Assembly: GCA_002077045.2 (NCBI GenBank)
Contig: KZ111213.1
Span: 1-49,086, forward strand
Direction: 5' to 3'
Length of the DNA: 49,086 bases
Source: Rachicladosporium sp. CCFEE 5018
Taxonomy: Eukaryota > Ascomycota > Dothideomycetes > Cladosporiales > Cladosporiaceae
Shown here: positions 42,412 through 49,086 of the stretch, one piece after another
Numbering within the stretch: position 1 is the first letter of the stretch
Layout: each line of letters starts with the position of its first letter
Made by a program: the position numbers and the translations under genes
The notes under the pieces: model-generated
Seen by the model: the letters and a program-made list of their open reading frames with translations, nothing else
Databases searched by the model: none
What the model was told of the DNA's origin: nothing

Positions 42412-44263
42412 CTGGGGTAGTCTTGTAGACGAGCCCGTATGAGAGGCGTAATGATAACGCGCTCGTTCCCTCTGTTTAGATCTTCCAGATCTTACAGTAC
42501 CAGTGTGACGGTACGTGCAGGTCACACATATATGTGGTATGTCGATCTCCATCTCGTTCTCAACCAGTACAAGCTGTCTAGCGCGATGCCGTCTGGTCGG
42601 ATAACTAGACCAGTAGGTTCCCCAGACTAGAAGTCCATCCAGGCAACCGATTGGCTCTAAGATACCGGGAGAATGGGCACACATGCGTTCCAACACGTGA
42701 TCAGCTAAGATCTGGCACGCTGTCTGTGTATGATACATCCGACCCAGTAGGAAGTGAATCTTTGGCTGCCATCCAACACGTTCGCTATCGAAATTAAACC
42801 GGTGGCGGCCAATGTGGTCGTCTCCTGGCACGAGAGGGCTTCGATGATGGTTCATTTTACACGGATGACAGCAGCTTGTCATCGACATCGCGCGCTATTC
42901 TTGGACAGCGACCGCACGAAGATACCGATGGCCAGCAATTGGGGTGCAAGATTGAGATAGACGTGCATGGTGACGCTCCATCGGCGAGTATGTACTCATT
43001 GTATTGGGCCTTGGACTGGCCAACGCACAACACCGTGGGACCAGGAAAAGTGAAGGACGAGATGCACACCACTTGTATAGATCTGTATATAGCTTGAGTA
43101 TGGTACTTGGTTCACCAGTCATTTCACCTACTAGCGGGCCGTGTCGTTAGAAAGAGAACGACAAATCCACATTGCACCGACCACTAATTAACTTACACTG
43201 GCATAGGGTCGTCGAGTGCAGCTACTCTGGATAGCGCTCATCTAATAGCTGCTACTGGATTTGGTCGAGTCTAGCCGAGATTGAGTTATCACTGTATGTG
43301 GGCGCTGGGCTCAAGTCTCCCCACACAGTGTGGACCCCCGGATCAATTTCAGCAAGCATAGGATTGTCGCCGTCACAGGCTATAGGCAAGTTCTGTTTGT
43401 GTGAATGCAACGCTGTCGGTGCGGTCGAAGGTCGGACCAGACGGACCTACAGAGGCTATGGACGCCCAAGATCAGCTTTCGCGAAGGGACAGCGGGCCGA
43501 AGATTCCCGAGGATACGCCGTTAATGTGTTCTAAGCCAGCCAACCTGCTTCTACTGCCTGATCAACTCTTGATCGCGTTTCCTCGTCGAAATACTGCAGT
43601 ACTTGTCCCACCACGGGTTTTCCCCGCTGTTTGGCGCAGATGGCGTCTTTAATCCCAAAGGCCTATTATCGTTCGCGTTCGCCTCCGCATGGCGATTGTT
43701 GTCTCGCGAATGGTCAGAGCGGAAGTTGTTGGAGAAAGAGACCCAAAAGTTCGCTCCAGTATGCATCCAGTACGTGCACCAAGCGTAAGTGCCAATTCGC
43801 TGAAGGTGCTTGGAGTCTTGCGAAAGCGTCTTCTTGACCTCACTTGGTCGGTCTTGTGAGAGACTGGCCATGTAGATGAAGTCAAGGAACTTTGCGCATT
43901 AGTGCTTGAGCAAAATGTGACTATCCGGCCATTGAAGAGCATGCATGGTGCCGTAGCTTTCGTCAGCCATGTGGCAGCCATACCAATGGTGATAAGGCGT
44001 TATTTTGTACATGACTCGAAAGACCTCGTTCCGAGTGACTTGATCTTACTCGTTGCCGAATGTTTGGACTCTTTGTTCTTCGACAGACTAGCTTGCGGCC
44101 GCAAGTCGCCGAAGCAATGCCAGTGAGACTCTAGGTCTGGGGCATCTAGAGGGCGGAGGGGACTGTGACTTTGCTTCTTAGCGGCGCTGCACAACGATAA
44201 CAGATATCATCTTTGCATGAAGTGAACCATTCTAGAGCCATAAGTCTGAAAGACAAGATGTGC
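42412..44263. other. intergenic, nothing convincing
   Basis: Several overlapping frames on both strands around 43400-43980 (for example GFSPLFGADGVFNPKGLLSF on the plus strand), none with a recognised domain, consistent start or splice support. Confidence 0.35.
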
Positions 44264-44755
44264 TCAGACTGCACGGGGAGTATGCCGCCTTGAGAACATG
44301 CATTCATTCAACATGAGAATGACAGTCCTCGCAGCCGACTCGTCCAATCTGAGCGATCGTGAGAAAGGCATGTGGTAAACCTGCCGATCCAGCAATCCGC
44401 CGAGTTTCGAGACGAGCATCTGTACGATCTGCTTCGATTGTGGCTTTGCCACGATCGACCTCACTAGCTGATTACCATCTGCAAGAGCAACCACAACGAT
44501 AGGAGCAATGCCACTGCATTTGCCTTCACACATATTTATCTGCATTAGAGCATTCCTGCCATTGTGTGGATCGTGCATGGATGATGCAACTTGCTCCTGC
44601 CACTTGCGAAATGTAATGCCGCTCCCGACTTCCAGCAGTAAAGATTCGGGGTACTTCATTGGGCTCCAGTTCGTATGACCCGAATTGCGCAACTTGGTGA
44701 AGTGCTCTTCATGGCGACGAGAATACGCCTGCTTCACAAGTTGCTTGGCCCTCTG
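44264..44755 (-). pseudogene. fragment of a DUF3638-domain giant protein
   Basis: The minus-strand frame reads QRAKQLVKQAYSRRHEEHFT, KLRNSGHTNWSPMKYPESLL and LEVGSGITFRKWQEQVASSM. It then reads a P-loop-like NALMQINMCEGKCSGIAPIV, and IVAKPQSKQIVQMLVSKLGG with DRQVYHMPFSRSLRLDE. This order is the DUF3638 (PF12340) block of very large fungal proteins of about 3000 aa. The family motif there is MGEGKSS; here it is MCEGKCS, so the presumed nucleotide-binding loop is altered. The frame is preceded by TAG at 44756-44758 and ends shortly after MLNECM. Only about 160 residues remain, so this is debris rather than a gene. Confidence 0.88.
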
Positions 44756-44892
44756 CTATGCAGCAAGAGCGACTTGCGGCACGCGTATGCGCTTTGCCTA
44801 TAGGTAGTGGAGTCATAGTTGATAGTGAGTAGAACGACATGGTGGCCAGCCATGTTGCCGGCCAAGGGAAAAGAAACACGAGGCGTCGGCCC

Positions 44893-45687
44893 TCATACCC
44901 GTTCGTAAGATAGATCCTGTGGCGAGACAGGGCTCCTCGAGTCTGACGTTCCCGGCGAGGAGTGAGGTCCTGAATCGGCAGTAATGATGCTGCCTCTTCG
45001 TTGCTGTAGAGTGAGGAAGTCGGCAGCATGGACCATGCCCAAGGGAGGGACGTCCACAACCGATCTCAGTGGTGGAAGATCGACCACCGCAATGTTCCCG
45101 CGATGGAAACTTGTCGTGGGAGCGGCGTCTACCGGTGTCAACAGAGCAGCTCCGCTGGTAATCGCAACTTCACGGATTGCGTGTAGGAGCGCGCCGACGT
45201 CGCCACCATGGTTGTTGGCGCGGATGTGGCGGTAGATCTCCTGGGCTTTAGCCTCGGGGCGTGACTGAATTAGTGACATGAGAGTCCGATAATTGTCACG
45301 TTCGCGCTCCAGATCGTGGTTCTTGCGTCGCAGTGCTGACCAGCGGCTTTCGCCAGCTTCGATTTGGTACTGGCAGGTTGTGTTCAGCGCTTGACACCTT
45401 GTGCAAGATGGGCTGTGTGTTGTCAGTATCGAGATACGAGTCTTGTGGGCGGATATGCAGTTGCCCACCGTACGCCGTCGCACTGTGGTGCTGTCAGGAA
45501 GTGAGATAATGTATTCTAGCAATGGCAATCAGACCTTCGATTTCCGCTTCCGACACGCGCTGCAAGCGCTTTCAATCAGTTGACGTTTCGGCATCGAGTC
45601 TCTCTTGTAAGGCGATGGCATCGCTTGACTCCCACCCGCACTTCCAGATCCCGCCTGTACGTTAGCCGCACTCGTCGCAGCAGACAT
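44893..45687 (-). CDS. Zn2Cys6 transcription factor lacking the middle domain, with a 14-nt micro-exon
   Basis: ATG at 45687 (MSAATSAANVQAGSGS). Exon 1 (45535-45687) ends at CSACRKRKSK. Intron 45483-45534 (GTCTGA...CTGACAGCACCACAG) is followed by a 14-nt exon (45469-45482), then intron 45413-45468 (GTGGGC...ATACTGAC...ACAG) and exon 3 (44893-45412). Splicing yields CSACRKRKSKCDGVRPSCTR then CQALNTTC: Cys42, 45, 52, 59, 62 and 69, a full zinc cluster. A linker helix follows (ESRWSALRRKNHDLERERDN) and a region ending SPVSPQDLSYERV. At 228 aa it lacks the fungal middle homology region that most such factors carry. A GTATGA donor-like site overlaps the last codons, so more exons may once have existed; the DUF3638 fragment now lies there. 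Confidence 0.85.
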
Positions 45688-47629
45688 GTTCTGCGTGACG
45701 AAAACTACCAACATGCCCGCGCCTGCGCGACGAGGACACGCAGCTTTTATGAGCGATCGCAATCAACGATCGCATGCCTCAGATGAGGGTGAGGCCGTTC
45801 AGCACTGCCGCATCAGCAGCGCAAGCGGCCGTGCAAGCGTGCACGCGTGATTACACTGGACCGGAATAGATGCACGAACGTTGAACGGCGAGCGACAAGT
45901 GTGGAGAGAACTTTTCACGCTAGTACAACCAAAGGACACAGTCTGAAGCCAGGGAACGGGGACGTGACGTTCGGACCCGAAACCGTGAGCTTGCTGACTA
46001 CTTACGTATGACAAGCGCGGCGATTCTTTCGAGGGATCTTCATGGAGAGAAGTCCGGTACTTCAAGGACGGACCTTCGTCGTCTTAAGCGGACGGCGACA
46101 AGATAGTAGTGAGTGCAAGATGGAGCTCTCGCCACATGGCACATGGCCAAGCTTGCGAAGGGTGTGTTTGGAGTGAGTGGGGAGAGGCAACGATCCTGAA
46201 GCGGGCAGAAACTTACTGCTCATGGAAAGGTACCGCTGTGTCGGGCTCGGCCTGGACGCACGATATGATTGCCAACTAGTGTGGAGACTAGCAGCCGGCA
46301 CGCTGCCAAATTCGCCTTCGAGCCTCTCTGCATGTCCCTATCTACACTCTGACGAATGGAGTGCCAGGCAGCGATTATGGATCGTGCAACGAACGGCATG
46401 ACCGTCCGCTTCAAGTTTAATGCGCGATCGTCGATCTGGCTCCGCAGTGACCTTCGCCCCATGGGCTCGGAGCAATATCGATGAGGCAGAAACACATGTT
46501 CGAGAGTCGAAACCCTGTGTACAACGACGGCGCCATTCGGATCCGACGCCGCCAGAATCACAATACGAAGCTACATGTCCCTTCGTAAGGAGTGCAGCCC
46601 GCGAGAAAGTGTTCATTCCCGATTCTACCACTTACTGACTTACCAAGTGATAGCGATAAGCTACCCCGTTCTATGCTGGAGTTGAAACGTAGGTTCGATA
46701 GGACTTTGAATGGGCGCAGAGCCAGTGCGCCGACGCGGCAAGTTCATGTCCTTCCACAAATTTGTAAGATCGTCGATGTATGCTTCACACCCCGGCATGA
46801 TTTCAGGTCCTCCTACCTTGGGAGACGCCATGTCATCCTCGGCTTGATATTGAACGCAGAGCTCTGCCGTTTGTCCAGCAAGATTCTCAACGTATCTGCC
46901 GAGTGAGCATCGGTCAAACAGGGTAGAGATCGCGCTGCATTGTAAGGATAGCCACGACAATACGTCGCTGATCGGTCACGATCTGGCCCAGCCATACGCG
47001 ATGTGTTCGGAGTCTTACTCCATGTGAATCCCTCCAACGCTTGGCGGCCTGCCAATGCGCTTGGCTCGTTAGTAACCACGGTCATCTGATTGGGTAGAAC
47101 TGGGTGTCTGCGCAAGAAATCGCCGGATAGTGGGACAGGCCCAAGTCGAGCGTTTTGTTACTTTACAACAGTACCTTGCATAGCAACAGTACAAGCCAAG
47201 TGCGATCCAAAGCGGGCAGGAGATGTAGAGCATATGCTACTAATTCATCGTATCGCGCCAACCTGAACAGCGTTTCGGGCGAGATACCTACGCAAAACTG
47301 CGAAAGACTGCAATGCGTGACCTAGGGAATCTGCGTCATCCGCTGTCCTAGGCAGGCTTGACACACGATTCATAAATATACCCTCGTGCCAGGGTACGAG
47401 CCTCGAGGGGAGGAGGCGAGAAGCCCCAGTCGGTAGGGTCTTGGAGGTAAGCGTTGATTAGAAAGGTCGTGTTACAAATTCGTTGACTCGGGCGCGGTGA
47501 TCACTCACACTGACATAGGCTTCATGCTACTGTATCGACGCATCACTGCCCTGCTACATGTTTCATAGGCGTAGATCTCCGCAGATCAGTAAATAGGCCT
47601 GAGCTCTCATCACAGCAATCACCCGCAAC
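45688..47629. other. intergenic
   Basis: About 1.9 kb with only short or mutually overlapping frames and no recognised domain. Confidence 0.4.
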
Positions 47630-48040
47630 ATGGCAAAACTCTACTACTTCGATCCATTTTCAATCCAGAAATCGCAGCCTGCTCGCTTCTTGCGCTTTAC
47701 CTCTCACATCTACGAGTGCATCGCGAAAAAAACATGTGGCCTGATGATAGAATGTACATCATCATGGTGTGGAAAGCATCATCTCATCACAGCTTTGTCA
47801 TTTCTAGGGTGCGCGATGCAGTCGAGTGCATTGGTCCCCCAATCGCTTGAGCCATACAGACGCGACAATCTCGACAACGTGCACGTTGTCCGGGCAGAAG
47901 TCCAGCAGAGACGGCCTTGTTCTGGATCACGCATCTGCCACCGTGTACGCGGTAACAAACCCGATTTGCTGTACTTGGTCAGTCGGGCATGGCACTTTCA
48001 TTCTAGTACGCATGCATTACGAAAGCTGTCTTTGCTGTGA
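47630..48040 (+). CDS. unassigned ORF
   Basis: ATG at 47630 sits in a favourable fungal context (CGCAACATGGC) and opens a 136-codon frame, MAKLYYFDPFSIQKSQPARF, ending ALRKLSLL. No domain is recognised. The second half is basic and low in hydrophobics, so the true gene, if any, may splice out earlier. Confidence 0.3.
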   Translation: MAKLYYFDPFSIQKSQPARFLRFTSHIYECIAKKTCGLMIECTSSWCGKHHLITALSFLGCAMQSSALVPQSLEPYRRDNLDNVHVVRAEVQQRRPCSGSRICHRVRGNKPDLLYLVSRAWHFHSSTHALRKLSLL

Positions 48041-48204
48041 ACAAGCATTTGGGGAACGGATAGAGTATGGGGCAAAAGATCGGTCTTCTGGGCTGGTTGC
48101 GATCGCAATATCTCTAAGCCCCCGCCCTGTTAGGTTTTGCATGCCAATTGCGCAGCTTCGTAAAGAGACTCTATTGTGTGATATCCCTTGACTGAACAAA
48201 CACA

Positions 48205-49086
48205 TCACTGCAGCGTCGACACGACGATAGACACAGTAATTACCGAAGTAGTCGTAACAGTGCTGGACGTCGCACTACTTACACCATACTTCGCAAGCAA
48301 CGCCATCGTCGTCAGGTAGCCTGCAAGGTCGTCATGATTGCAGTACAGTGCAGTTGTCGTGGATGGACTGCACTGGAAAGTTGCTCCGCCGCAAGATACT
48401 CGCCCGCCAACGCCAGCAGACGGCGCAGCCGGATTGGTGTACGAGCAGCTGGAGTACTCTTGCGTGTTCACGGTTACGGTGCTGACAAAGGAAACGGTGC
48501 CAGGATAGTCGTACCATGTGTTCGGCTTCGGTGTGCCGGCTCCGTGGACCGCGAAATTGCCAACTGAGCAAGGGTTGATGGCAGAGCTTGTCGTGATGGC
48601 AGGGTAGTAGTTGAGGTCATAATCGCTAACGATGACGAGTTTCGGGCTGCCTTGGTGCGGACGACTGCGGTGACTCTCATGTTCCCGATGAGTGTGCAGT
48701 ATGGAACGACCGAGATTATAGTCACGGTTTAGAGGACGTATACTGTAATCACGCAGGGTGGCGCAATGGTCGGCAACGGGATCAGATCGTCGGCATCAGA
48801 AAATATCTACCGTCGTTGCACCCTTTAGCCGAGTCGGAGTGAAGGGAACCGCCGTCGACATTGCCGCGATGGACACATTTCCGAATATACCGCCGCCACC
48901 CAGCTCCGGGATCGCCTGTTGTTCGTTCTCCGTGAAAGTAAAGATATTGGTGGCTGTCGGCAAGAGCATACATTGCGAGGTCTCCGTCCATTCGCCACCA
49001 GATCCGGTAATTGCTGATAGCGCATCAGCGAACGTGACAGATGCTGCATTCAAGATGCGGAGCTTGTGCGAAAACGGAGTGATATA
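48205..49086 (-). CDS. extracellular-type protein, 5' end outside window, probably interrupted
   Basis: Minus-strand coding signal enters from the right edge as NAASVTFADALSAITGSGGE, MLLPTATNIFTFTENEQQ and IAAMSTAVPFTPTR, to TGA at about 48796. Further on, two frames carry signal: VTIISVVPYCTLIGNMRVTA, then, one base off, GSPKLVIVSDYDLNYYPAIT, NPCSVGNFAVHGAGTPKPNT and VSFVSTVTVNTQEYSSCSYT. The last part has a cysteine-containing stretch (GGRVSCGGATFQCSPS, ALYCNHDD) and a Thr/Val-rich end (SSTVTTTSVITVSIVVSTLQ). This is typical of fungal secreted or wall proteins. The breaks may be introns or decay; I could not place unique splice sites. Family not recognised. Confidence 0.5.

Noticed and set aside
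42148..42888. 246-codon minus-strand open frame across the right edge of unit copy 2
   Set aside because: It spans the junction between duplicated and unique DNA, has no recognised domain, and overlaps other open frames on the opposite strand. Probably a chance frame.

Overview
This looks like nuclear DNA of a filamentous ascomycete, plausibly a Dothideomycete. The evidence is genes split by 48-82 nt introns (mostly GTRNGT donors, CTGAC/CTAAC-like branch sites, CAG/TAG acceptors), three Zn2Cys6 transcription factors, a Tad-like non-LTR retrotransposon, and families typical of filamentous fungi (fungal F-box/WD40 protein, NmrA-like proteins, DUF3638, probable DUF7770). Gene density is low and many loci are truncated, frameshifted or interrupted, so this reads as a repeat-rich accessory or subtelomere-like region. 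That last point is inference.

Layout. 1-6 kb: 3' end of an F-box/WD40-type gene with a polyglutamine tract, then a long multi-exon gene for an unrecognised coiled-coil/disordered protein. 6-7.3 kb: no gene seen. 7.3-11.2 kb: a three-exon NAD(P)-binding protein on the minus strand, an unassigned broken gene on the plus strand, and a minus-strand alpha/beta hydrolase interrupted by one in-frame TGA. 11.2-15.4 kb: mostly non-coding, holding one two-exon DUF7770-like gene followed by a Q-rich in-frame extension.

15.4-18.5 kb and 37.8-42.4 kb hold two copies of the same multi-ORF unit, both in the same orientation. Copy 2 carries an extra 1513 bp (38758-40270) and its left end abuts the 3' tail of a 5'-truncated LINE. 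Each copy starts with a three-exon gene for a small secreted, apparently GPI-type protein; copy 1 has a premature TAG near its C-terminus. The right edge of copy 1 cuts into, and supplies the stop codon of, a minus-strand Cys-rich/coiled-coil gene.

19.8-32 kb: a truncated disordered protein, a kinase-like N-lobe remnant, a well-preserved 846-aa Zn2Cys6 factor, an orphan NmrA-like C-terminal half, a small membrane-protein candidate, and a second Zn2Cys6 factor. 32.2-32.8 kb is a frameshifted fragment of the essential splicing factor SF3B1. 44.3-45.7 kb holds a DUF3638 fragment next to a third Zn2Cys6 gene that lacks the middle homology region and encodes its third zinc ligand in a 14-nt micro-exon. 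The window ends in a minus-strand extracellular-type gene that continues beyond the right edge.

No operon-like co-function can be inferred; the common theme is regulators, oxidoreductase-like fragments, secreted proteins and gene debris around a retroelement and a segmental duplication. All intron coordinates were worked out by hand from splice motifs and frame continuity.
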